This document shows positions 13,501 to 23,500 of a DNA stretch of 64,000 nt, in pieces (the first letter of the stretch is position 1; each line of letters opens with the position of its first letter). The position numbers and the translations under genes are program-made. The notes beneath the pieces were generated by a model, which saw nothing but the letters and a program-made list of their open reading frames with translations, did no database searches and was not told the origin of the DNA. Location of the stretch: the NCBI GenBank assembly GCA_949361645.1, contig OX442416.1, positions 5,246,629 through 5,310,628 of the forward strand, given 5' to 3'. Origin of the DNA: Spongilla lacustris. Lineage: Eukaryota; Porifera; Demospongiae; Spongillida; Spongillidae.

Positions 13501-13677
13501 CCCAGGGCTGTGCCCATATCCATACACAAGTGGAGGGAGATCCTGCAGAAGGAGCAGGGTCTGGACGCCATCAGCGAGAACACAGAGACGGAGGTGTCAT
13601 CCAACGCAGAGCTCTCCCCTCCTGTCCCCTCCCTGAAGCCATGCAAAAGAAAGAACTCCATTTCCACTGTAGTGTAG
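1394..13677 (+). CDS. Fusion of secreted pectinacetylesterase/Notum-type hydrolase with an ABCG half-transporter
   Basis: Exons: 1394-2574, 2673-3042, 3411-3573, 4724-4845, 5305-5488, 5909-5970, 6339-6543, 7767-7881, 8444-8624, 9101-9231, 10405-10526, 10796-10921, 11150-11352, 11644-11830, 11974-12080, 12582-13677. All have GT-AG borders, and phases agree except in the seventh exon. Residues 1-21 look like a signal peptide. The PAE/Notum domain (about 22-400) has the GGGFC loop (60-64) and a Ser207 (GSSAGG), Asp300, His363 triad. A single membrane helix (about 466-489) leads into an ABC domain with Walker A GPSGCGKTT (Lys677) and a LTVREN-type Q-loop region. A six-helix ABCG membrane domain follows after the NPAD motif, then a proline-rich tail of about 365 residues ending STVV. 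The signature motif and Walker B are absent because of the gap at 6932-7131. The topology (ectodomain outside, ABC domain inside) is self-consistent. Substrate unknown; lipid export plus deacylation is inference. Confidence 0.85.
3043..3125 (+). repeat. (GT)n microsatellite starting at a splice donor
   Basis: Begins exactly at the donor of the second exon (CAG then GTGTGT) and runs about 80 bases, so the 5' splice site is itself the first unit of the microsatellite. Confidence 0.9.
3574..3730 (+). repeat. (GT)n / TGTGCATG repeat starting at a splice donor
   Basis: Follows the GTAGGTGTG donor of the third exon. Pure GT passes into imperfect TGTGCATG units. Confidence 0.85.
4260..4480 (+). repeat. 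GTGTGCAT-type tandem repeat in an intron
   Basis: About 220 bases of 6-12 bp units (TGTGCATGTGTGCATATG) with no stop codons in several frames. This creates long spurious reading frames on both strands. It lies in the intron between exons 3 and 4. Confidence 0.85.
5036..5135 (+). repeat. 20-bp minisatellite, about 5 copies
   Basis: Unit CACCTTTGTGCACTTCTGCC repeated in the intron between exons 4 and 5. Confidence 0.85.
5492..5695 (+). repeat. GGA-rich purine tract
   Basis: Polypurine (GAGGAGGGGA) stretch directly downstream of the donor of the fifth exon. Confidence 0.8.
6181..6336 (+). repeat. (CCCT)n tract running into a splice acceptor
   Basis: CCCTCC repeats end at the CAG acceptor of the exon that begins at 6339, so the polypyrimidine tract is a microsatellite. 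Confidence 0.9.
6544..6931 (+). repeat. (GT)n and GTAAGGGGTCATG donor-copy array
   Basis: The donor of the exon ending at 6543 reads GTAAGGGGTCATG. The string GTAAGGGG recurs near 6660, 6682, 6718, 6808, 6844, 6883 and 6921, separated by GT repeats, up to the assembly gap. Confidence 0.85.
6932..7131. other. Assembly gap (200 N)
   Basis: Exactly 200 Ns, which looks like a placeholder of unknown true size. It lies inside the ABC domain of the PAE-ABCG gene, between two different tandem repeats. Confidence 0.99.
7132..7680 (+). repeat. 50-bp minisatellite, about 11 copies
   Basis: The unit contains AGTACAGAAGTATGCTGGGG followed by TGCGAGAGGGTATGCAAGGG. Copies are nearly identical and start right at the gap, so the array has probably been collapsed or broken in assembly. 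Confidence 0.95.
8030..8440 (+). repeat. CT-rich tract with 22-bp units before a splice acceptor
   Basis: Pyrimidine-only sequence with about nine copies of a CCTCCCTCCTCCCCTTCCAT unit (8210-8410). It ends at the TAG acceptor of the exon starting at 8444. Confidence 0.9.
9455..9680 (+). repeat. 23-bp minisatellite, about 9 copies
   Basis: Unit CAACACCCTAATGAAGGTGT plus ACT; some copies are shortened. In an intron of the PAE-ABCG gene. It contains CCCTAA but is not a telomeric array. Confidence 0.9.
9808..9898. repeat. (CA)n microsatellite
   Basis: About 44 CA units in the same intron as the 23-bp minisatellite. Confidence 0.95.
10208..10400 (+). repeat. CT-rich tandem tract before a splice acceptor
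   Basis: TCCTCCCCCTCCCCTCTTCTCC-type units run directly into the CCAG acceptor of the exon starting at 10405. Confidence 0.85.
10531..10730 (+). repeat. (GT)n and GTAT-type repeat after a splice donor
   Basis: Begins a few bases after the donor at 10527. It contains a duplicated segment with TTTGATATTTCTATATTTGT-like sequence. Confidence 0.8.
12308..12574 (+). repeat. (CCCT)63 microsatellite before the last acceptor
   Basis: About 250 uninterrupted bases of CCCT ending at AAAACAG, the acceptor of the final coding exon (12582). It replaces any normal polypyrimidine tract. Confidence 0.97.
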
Positions 13678-14270
13678 TGTGAATTGTGCACACAAAAAAA
13701 GCCTTATAAGGTGCATGCCTTATATGGTGTGGTGCCTTATATGGTGTGTGCCTAGTATATGTGTTATGTATATGGTGTGTGCCTATAAATGCCTTATTTG
13801 GTGTTGTTGTGTGTTGCAATTCTGTGTGCAAATCTTGTATTGTCGTTAAATAAGTACAATGTTTTAAAAATAGATGAACAATTATAGTTATTAAAAATCG
13901 TCTATGTATAATTCTATTATTAACGGATAATATTTAATTAATGAAGAAACTACATGTATGTAATGAATGTAAATGTTATTAAAAAGGATCACAAACTGTG
14001 CATCTGTTCAGGTCCATATGGGTCCCCAGACCCAACCCTATAGCTACGTGTGCAAATTAATGATCGACCTTATTTGCATGGGAAAGAGACTGCGATGGTC
14101 ACCTGACCTCCTAGCTCAATGCACATTTCCTCACACACATACCACATGCAGGGAAGTGCAAAGTTTAAAAAAAAAAAGATTTTACATACAATAAATGATA
14201 ATACATGTAATAATAACATGCATATGGGTTACAATCGTATTTAAACATATAGCCTAAATACATCTGGAGA
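13678..14270 (+). other. 3' flank of the PAE-ABCG gene, no gene seen
   Basis: Short direct repeats of GCCTTATATGGTGTGTGCC follow the stop, then AT-rich sequence with ATTAAA-like polyadenylation candidates near 13890 and 13978. No coding signal. Confidence 0.5.
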
Positions 14271-14280
14271 GGATGGTAGT

Positions 14281-14591
14281 GGCATTGGCCCTCACTAGAT
14301 GGAGGCTGAGCCTGCCATACATAAGACACTATAATTATTATTATAATATTGTATATTTACAGGATAACATGTATATACATGCACAAGTTCACACACCAAG
14401 AGGTTAATCTTGCCATATAGGTCATGGGTGACCTTGCTCGTCGCATACCCTGAATGCATGGCTATTCGACAGGCCAGTAGCACAAATGTGTTGACCGCCT
14501 CCTTCCCCCAATTACCATAGGTCTCAACTGCTAAGGGAAGACAACTCCGTATAAATAAATTGTATTCTATAATAATTAAGCTCATCCTCAT
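14281..14591 (-). pseudogene. Retroelement C-terminal fragment (VETYGNWG type), decayed
   Basis: The minus strand encodes CLPLAVETYGNWGKEA and DLYGKINLLV, and then, after an AT-rich interruption, YGRLSLHLVRANATT. These blocks belong to the C-terminal module found after reverse transcriptases in sponge and cnidarian retroelements, better preserved in this window near 49.4 kb. The order LYGK...YGRL suggests a partial duplication. No intact frame. Confidence 0.55.
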
Positions 14592-14599
14592 GAGGCTGA

Positions 14600-15447
14600 A
14601 TGCCAGGGCAATTTTGGCCAGATGTGTCCCACCAACTACATCTTGTGACTTTTAGTCATAGTATAGGTGTGAGTATTAGAACATTATATGTCATTGTCAA
14701 ACTAGAAATAACACTCATGGTTTAATAATGAGTACATTATTAGATTAATATTAAGTTTGTTTACATCAAAAAATATTTTTAAAAACATAATTTCCCTCAG
14801 AGAAAATTAAAGTTGAAGGCAATGGTGGTGTGAATGGAACATTGGGATTGGAGATACGATGAACTCAATATTTAGCACTTTGCAGAACGGCAATATTACA
14901 TTTTTAAAATGGAATATTGTGCGCACATAGCTCTGCCTGCCATAAATGCCCAAGCTTGAGGTAGTGCGATATAGTTTTTGCGGTTCTCTTTGCCTCCCTG
15001 CCATATAGAATGCAGCTGCGGAGGTGTCGCGTTCCAGCGGCCAATCAAAACATGATTGATGTGTTGGACCACAGCGATGCGAGCAATGCCCGCCAATGGT
15101 GTCGCATTGCAAGTTCACAAAAGTGCATACGCTATCTGATAGCGCATACTACTCCAAAAGTTATGGGCAACTGTTGATCGTATGTTTGCCCATCTGCAAA
15201 TATACACGTACCATTAAGGGCGGGGTACTCCAGTGCATGCTGAATATGTGCACCATTAATGGCGTTGCCATGCAATGGAAACAGAAACATTAAATATTTA
15301 TAACACAAACACTTACAACACAACACACACATCCTAAGAAAAATGTCTCAAACACAGGCTTTTTTTAAAATTATAAATATTACCACATAACACACAAACT
15401 CTCTGTTCATATAGGTGGTCCCCTTGTGCTTTGAGAGGGGGTGTGGT
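14600..15447. other. Intergenic space between convergent genes
   Basis: Between the 3' ends of the PAE-ABCG gene and TBC1D5. Apart from the fragment at 14281-14591 I see only short inverted repeats, for example GCTATCTGATAGC near 15131, and no coding signal. Confidence 0.5.
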
Positions 15448-16471
15448 TCATGCATCGTTGGGGTGTGATTGAACTTCGCACCAGTCTTCAGAAGATACAC
15501 TGACACTGCTGATGGAAGCGAGAGGGTGGGCAATATTTGGAACCAATGGATCGAGGTGTTCTTCCTTCCCTCCCTCCAGCTGGTGGTGGGCGGAGTCACT
15601 CTGTTGTTCAAGCTGGTGGGCCTCGAGGTGGGCGTGGTCAGCCGGCTGGCTCCTCACAAAGATGTTCTGAGTAAAGCCCTCCTTCTCCAAGGTCCAGTTG
15701 CACAGGTCCGAACTGAAGGGAATCTTGTTGAGCAGCAGGTCTCGTATCTGATGATCACAGGTGCATGTGACATCATCGTAGGTGCATGTGACATCATCAT
15801 AGGTGCATGTGACATCATCGTAGTGCATGTGACATCACCGTAGGTGCATGTGACATCATCATAGGTGCATGTGACATCATCATAGGTGCATGTGACATCA
15901 TCATAGGTGCATGTGACATCATCATAGGTGCATGTGACATCATCGTAGGTGCATGTGACATCATCATAGGTGCATGTGACATCATCATAGGTGCATGTGA
16001 CATCATCTATCCCACTAAACATACACGGTACTATCAAATATATACACACACATACACACACACCACAACACACACACACATACACACACCACACACACAC
16101 ATACACACACACTCCACAACACCCCCACACACCCACACACACACACCTGCTTCAGGCCAGCCACAGACACCAGTATGTTCTGCTCTGCCTCCTTGTTAAG
16201 GTTGCTCAGTCTGGTCACCTCATCCTGCAGCACTGCCACAATGGCATCCATCTTCTGCCCACAGTAGTCACACTTAGCCTCCATGCTGTCCTCTGAGGGG
16301 GCTAGGGCACCATCGACGTGCAGCTTGCCCTGGGGAAGAGGCACAAGACCATGCATGTAACCACTCCAAGCTACAAGTAGACCACATGCACACACCATAC
16401 ACACACACGCACGCATGCACACACACACACACACCACACACACACACGTACACACACCACACACAAGTACA

Positions 16472-16565
<94 letters not shown>

Positions 16566-17047
16566 CTCTCATGCCATCAAGCCCAGAATGCACACTATTG
16601 GATGCTTATCACAAAATGTTGTTCAATTAATCTCTTATCAATCAGCATGTTGTGACAGTTGGATGTACAAGTCAGCCTCTTACCAGGAAGCTATTATAGA
16701 CAACAGGTTGCTGCAACTCAATATGATAATGAGTAAAACTCTCAAGTTTACTGAACTTTTACCCATATTCATTTGAGTTTGACGACCCTTTAAGCATTGC
16801 TAGGAAGCACTAGTGAACTGCTGGCTGAGTTTTTGTTTGTTCTCTGTTCATACATGTATGGGCTTGCTAAAACTTGTGTCCTACACGTAGGACATTTTAA
16901 AGATTAATCATTATGCATTAAAATGCTAATTTCAGAAACTGCCAAGCAAAAGGGAGGGGGCATTAGGGGGAGGGGCGTTAGGTGGAAATGTATGCTTGTC
17001 CCTTCAATGAAACCTTGACTTCATACACACGTGCACACACACACACA

Positions 17048-17094
<47 letters not shown>

Positions 17095-17113
17095 ACACAC
17101 ACACACTCTCTCA

Positions 17114-17211
<98 letters not shown>

Positions 17212-17501
17212 AAGCTAGGGGGGGGGGTAGCTGTACCTTGAGGTGAGAGGTCATCTCATGTGTGGGCAGGTTTCCTCCATGATGCTCTGCCTTGGGCCTT
17301 ACCAGACCTTTGGTAGAGGCTGCTATGGCCTGTATAAGCCCACCACTCTAGAGGAGGAGGAGGGGGAGGAGGAGGAGGAGAGGGGGGAGGAGGAGGAGGG
17401 GGAGGAGGAGGGGGAGGGGGAGGGGGAGAAGGGGGAGGAGGAGGGGAGGAGGAGGAGAGGGGGGAGAAGGAGGAGGAGGAGGGGGAGGGGGAGGGTGAGA
17501 A

Positions 17502-17532
<31 letters not shown>

Positions 17533-20500
17533 GGGGAGAAGGGGGAGGAGGAGGGGGAGGGGGAGGGTGAGAAGGGGGAGGAGGAGGAGGAGGGGGAGGG
17601 GAGAAGGGGGAGGAGGAGGGGGAGGGTGAGAAGGGGGAGGAGGAGGAGGGGGAGGGTGAGAAGGGGGAGGAGGAGGAGGAGGAGGAGGGGGAGAAGGGGG
17701 AGGAGGAGGAGGAGGGGGAGGAGGAGGAGGGGGAGGGGGAGAAGGGGAGGTTACGGTGCACAGGTCGATGGGATATCACACAATGTCTCCTGCAAACAAC
17801 ACATAAAAATCTTAACGGATTCATGTTTCCAAACTAAGGTTTTCAACAATAATGTTACAACTGTAGCTATATTGGTGATGTGAGAGCCAACACAAGGGCC
17901 CAGAGGTGTGTACATCACACACCACACTCACACATTTCACTATAGTTCATATGCTGATATGCTAGAGCAGTAAACACGCCCATGATTTTTGCTGCAAAAG
18001 GATATTCCTCGTTAACCCTGTGACCACTGCACATACTCCAGATGCATAATCTGATGGCTGGGAGGTGTGGCTTAAGAATACACAGACCACACCTCCAGAA
18101 AGGTAAGGTTTCCAAGCCATAATTTGCCAAAAGCTGCATACCAAGTTTAGATTTATGTACTGAAACTTTGGATTGACCCAAAGACTAATTATCACATCAT
18201 ATCGGCCACTATGAGGACAACATCACATGAGTTCTGAATATTTTGAATTTACAGAAGTATACAGAAGGGATTCTTTATTTCCATTTTAAAAGGGATTAGT
18301 AATTGCACAGCTGTAATATAAAATTTGAAATGCATTTTCAGTAGGGTTGATAGAAAATGTTTCAAGTCAATCCATAGACGATACAAAGCTATTTTTCCTA
18401 CAAGTTCACTATGGAGAGGCTACTAAATAGCTCTTGTGCCTGCCTGGATTCGTCACATGAAAGTTTACACTTAAAGTACAGATGGAACTAATTACATGCA
18501 TGAGATCTATATGTATACACTTTTCATCAAATTCTCAATTGTCATAGCTTTTGTGACCTTCTACATGTAGGTATAAAGCCACACATAATAGTCTTTTATT
18601 TTATTTTATGTGTTGGTTTTGTAATGAAATCAATCGATTTGATTGGACAATCCATAGAGGGCCAAACTGACTCATATTTTGTTGCTATGGTAAAGAGCTT
18701 TAGATTATACATTTATTTTTGTAATACTTGAAATAATGTTTTTGGTCCAGTGAGCCACAGCCAGTAGTCGTGAGCCAGTGAGCCAGTGAGCCAGGGGTAT
18801 CAATATAAGTGAAGACACAACAAGTGTGTGGTGTGTGGGAGGTTCACAGATGTCTCCCCACAATCCACACACTACACCATGAATACTGATGCCTGCAGAC
18901 TCCACACAGACATGCTCCCATGCTGATGGTGTACATGTGCACCTGTGTACACAAGTTGCTGATACATACATGTACATATTTTGGGAAGTCAATTCATAGC
19001 TGGGCCCAAGATCTGTGTACATGTACTACACAAAGGGGACATGTTTTTGACCACAATGGTCCCCCTACATGTTCCCCCTCCTCCCCGCTCCCACTCACTG
19101 TCTTGTTGCTTTTAGCGGTGGCTGGGGGTGGAGCCACATCCTGAGGAGGTGGAGGAGGAGGAGGTGTGGAGGTGGATAGTGATGGTGCCGCTGCATTGTA
19201 CAGCACAGGGGCCTCAAGGTCACGTTCAAATATCATCACTGGGAACTGTGTCTGTGCAAAGAGATAATGGAGGAGGTGAGGAGGAGGAAGGTAGGGAGTG
19301 GGGGTGGGGAGGAGGAAGGTAGGGAGTGGAGGTGGGGAGGAGGACGGTAGGGCGTGGGGGTGGGAGGAGGAAGGGACATGTGTACAGCATGGTCCTAGAT
19401 CTTATGTCTTATGTCTGGCCACTCCATCACATGCATATCACATGCACATCACATGGTACATCATACTCATCACATGCCATCATATGGACATCACATGATC
19501 ATCACATGGATACCACATGCACATCACATGCACATCACATGAACATCATACAGGACTCCTGAGGTGAAGGGCCTTCTGCACCAGATAGTTCACCTCCCCC
19601 ACGTGAGGGTAGGTCATGAGGGCCTGCATGGCCGTGGTGTAGTCGTTGGATAGGACTGGGGAGGAGGGAGGGCGTGGCATGAGAGGGGAGGTGTGGTGAG
19701 ACAGGGGTGAGTAATGCAGTGATGGAGTGTGCATGAAACAATATAGTGGGTGTGGTTATGACTAGTGGGTGTGGTTATGACTAACGGGAGTCTCTGATGT
19801 GCGTCAACATGACCACAAAGAAGTAGTCAATAAGGTTTCTGTCTGCAAACAAGGCATCCCATAGCTCCAGGAGAACAGTGAAGGGGAATTCCCTGCTGAA
19901 GAGAAGCCTTAGCCACCGTCTGTGGGGGGAGGGAGGGGAGAGGGGAAGAGGGAGGGGAGATGTTATCAATATTTACACTGTATGTACTGTGGAAACCTTT
20001 TGAGTAAAGTTACATGTACATGTGTGTGGTTTCATGCCTATGTGGACAAGAAAACTAGTAACTTATTCAATGGACAAAGATAACAATAAGCACATACTTC
20101 AGTCATGTTACCATGACTACACATGTGGTTATGTAACACTGTGTGGTTATGTGCGGTTATGTGCAGTTATGTGTGGTTATGTGCAGTTATGTGTGGTTAT
20201 GTGTGGTTATGTGCAGTTATGTGTGGTTATGTGCAGTTATGTGTGGTTATGTGTGGTTATGTGCGGTTATGTGCAGTTATGTGCAGTTATGTGTGGTTAT
20301 GTGTGGTTATGTGCAGTTATGTGCAGTTATGTGTGGTTATGTGTGGTTATGTGTGGTTATGTGCAGTTATGTGCAGTTATGTGTGGTTATGTGTGGTTAT
20401 GTGCAGTTATGTGTGGTTATGTGCGGTTATGTGCAGTTATGTGTGGTTATGTGTGGTTATGTGCAGTTATGTGTGGTTATGTGTGGTTATGTGTGGTTAT

Positions 20501-23500
20501 GTGCAGTTATGTGCAGTTATGTGCAGTTATGTGTGGTTATGTGCAGTTATGTGTGGTTATGTGCAGTTATGTGTGGTTATGTGCAGTTATGTGCGGTCAC
20601 ACAATATGTCATCTGGTTAATGCAGCCCCTGTAGATTAATACTGTCAAAGTAGTTTAATTAATTAGGTTAATTAACTACATGTAGCTTAGCCCCAGCTAG
20701 TTACACGTACGCGTAATAACAAACCATAATTCAGAGCTAGTTCTGAAGATTGTAACTAGCAATCACACACTATACACATGTACATGTACCAATATTATAT
20801 TACACGACAGGTACGTTACACCCACACCAGCTCACATGCCACGCTCACACCAGCTCACATGCCACGCTCACACCAGCTCACATGCCACGCCCACACCGGC
20901 TCACATGCCACGCCCACACCAGCTCACATGCCACGCCCACACCAGCTCACATGCCATAAGCCTGCATTGGGATTGCGAGTTCCTTTAGTTGCAAGTAGAG
21001 GGTGTAGTCTGTCTTCTTTAAGAGGAACTCGTGAATGAGCTCCAGTTTACGATTGATGGGAGAGGACTGGGGAGGAGCAAGGAGAGAAGTGATGGGAGGA
21101 GCAAGGGGAGGAGCTTACCGGCGCCTGTTCATTCTTCTCTTCAAAAGGTTTCTGGTTACGAGGATCATGAACCATAGGCTTGCCTGTCCTCTGTGTCTGC
21201 AGGCAAGAGAATATGAGCATGGGGAGGAGGAGGGAGGAGGGGAGAGGGAGGGAGGAGGGGAGGGAGGAGGGGAGGGAGGGAGGAGGGGAGGGAGGAGGGG
21301 AGGGAGGGAGGAGGGGAGGGAGGAGGGGAGGGAGGGAGGAGGGGAGGGAGGGAGGAGGGGAGGGAGGGAGGAGGGGAGGGAGGGAGGAGGGGAGGGAGGG
21401 AGGAGGGGAGGGAGGGGAGGGAGGGAGGAGGGGAGGGAGGGAGGAGGGGAGGGAGGGAGGAGGGGAGGGAGGGAGGAGGGGAGGGAGGGAGGAGGGGAGG
21501 GAGGAGGAGGGGAGGGAGGTGGAAGGGAGGGAGGGAGGGAGGAGGGGAGGGAGGAGGGGAGGGAGGTGGAGGGGGAAGGGAGGGAGGGAGGGAGGGGGAG
21601 GGGGAAGGGAGGGAGGGAGGGAGGGGGAGGGGGGAGGGAAGGGGAGGGGGGAGGAAAGGGGAGCAAGAGGGGAGAAGAGGGAAGGGGAGGGGAGGTAAAG
21701 GGATACTCACCAGGGCTTGGTAGTTGATCTCAGCTTGTGTTTGAATGTACCAGCTCTGCATGATGTCCATGAGCTCAGCAAAGAGACAGCTAAAGTGTGT
21801 GTGAGGGGTGCATAGGAGAGGGGGTGCATAGGGGAGGGTGTAGGTGCATGTGTGAGGGGGTGCATAGGAGAGGGTGTAGGTGCATGTGTGAGGGGGTGCA
21901 TAGGAGAGGGTGTAGGTGCATGTGTGAGGGGGTGCATAGGGGAGGGTGTAGGTGCATGTGTGAGGGGGTGCATAGGAGAGGGTGTAGGTGCATGTGTGAG
22001 GGGGTGCATAGGAGTGCATGTGTAAGGGGGTGCATAGGAGAGGGTGTAGGTGCATGTGTGAGGGGGTGCATAGGGGAGGGGTGCATAGGGGAGGGTGTAG
22101 GTGCATGTGTGAGGGGGTGCATAGGAGAGGGTGTAGGTGCATGTGTGAGGGGGTGCATAGGAGAGGGTGTAGGTGCATGTGTGAGGGGGTGCATAGGAGA
22201 GGGTGTAGGTGCATGTGTGAGGGGGTGCATAGGGGAGGGTGTAGGTGCATGTGTGAGGGGGTGCATAGGGGAGGGTGTAGGTGCACGTGTGAGGGGTGCA
22301 TAGGGAGGAGGTGCATAGGGGAGGGAGGAGGTGTGTGAAGGACACATGGTTAGAAAAGATGACAAAAACACATCAAAGCTGAAGACATGTTCTCCATTGA
22401 CTCTGGTGTAGCTAGATGTAGATTGCCTGCTCATTAACTTACTAAGCATCATGTTCAATGTAGTCAGCATCCATGACAACCTTCAGCTCTGGACTGCGTG
22501 TGCAGGTGTGCAGGTGTGCAGGAGTGCATGTGTGCAGGTGTGTAGGTGTGTGAGACGATGACTTATGCACCAACACCAAATATGGTCATTCCAAAACGCA
22601 TGCTTCTAGCAAACAGTGGACACTTGTATAAAGGTGTCTTACAATTACGGAAAATGAAAATAGAAATTAACCACAAATACATCCTTGTTGGCTAACAATC
22701 TTATGAAGTCACGCTGGTGAGAAAAGGTGATATTAAATGAAACGGCTAACTAAAGGTATGGTAACTAAAGGTATGGTTATAACCTCAAGACCCTCCAAAA
22801 TCAAATGATAATAAAATATTTGAACACTTATAATATCCCCAAAATGGATTTAGGGGCAGCTTCAAGTTTTTAATTGACAAATGTGTACATAAAATTTGTT
22901 GATTGAAATAAGTGGTCATCTGACTAATATAGATAAAAACAAATCAAATCTTGTTGAACATTGGGAACTGTAATGAATAGTTTTTAGTTAATTTTATTAA
23001 TTGATCAATATTACAGACCTACATTATTTAGTAAATCTACCTGCCTGTATAATATTTACTTGATCCATTGCTTCCTTACATTGCTGTCTACAAATCCTAC
23101 ATGACATCACCAATTTTATTTGAATGAAAAAAAAAGAAAGTATAATCAAATCTCTTGATGAGGTGTTGTTGGGAACTACAACTTGATTTAGTTCAAATGG
23201 CTTTGTATGACATCATCATGACATTATCATGTTTTCACACATCTGGGCAGCAATAAACAGTTGCAGTTAATTAACAGTTATAAACACAGCGGTAGACTCC
23301 ACACAGGAGTGTGTCCAGTAACACTACTTGTGTGACATCATTGCATCATCCCAAACCACAGGTAAAAAAAAGTGATTTGGGCGACAATTATCAATGCAAG
23401 CGTAAACTTATAGGCGAGTGTATTCACACACCACACTACATTCATACACCACACTACATGCACACACACTCACACCACACACACAAACTAAACACACACA

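Noticed and set aside
21797..22338. Long open frames on both strands rich in [11 protein letters not shown] or [12 protein letters not shown]
   Set aside because: A 36-bp stop-free minisatellite in an intron explains all frames.
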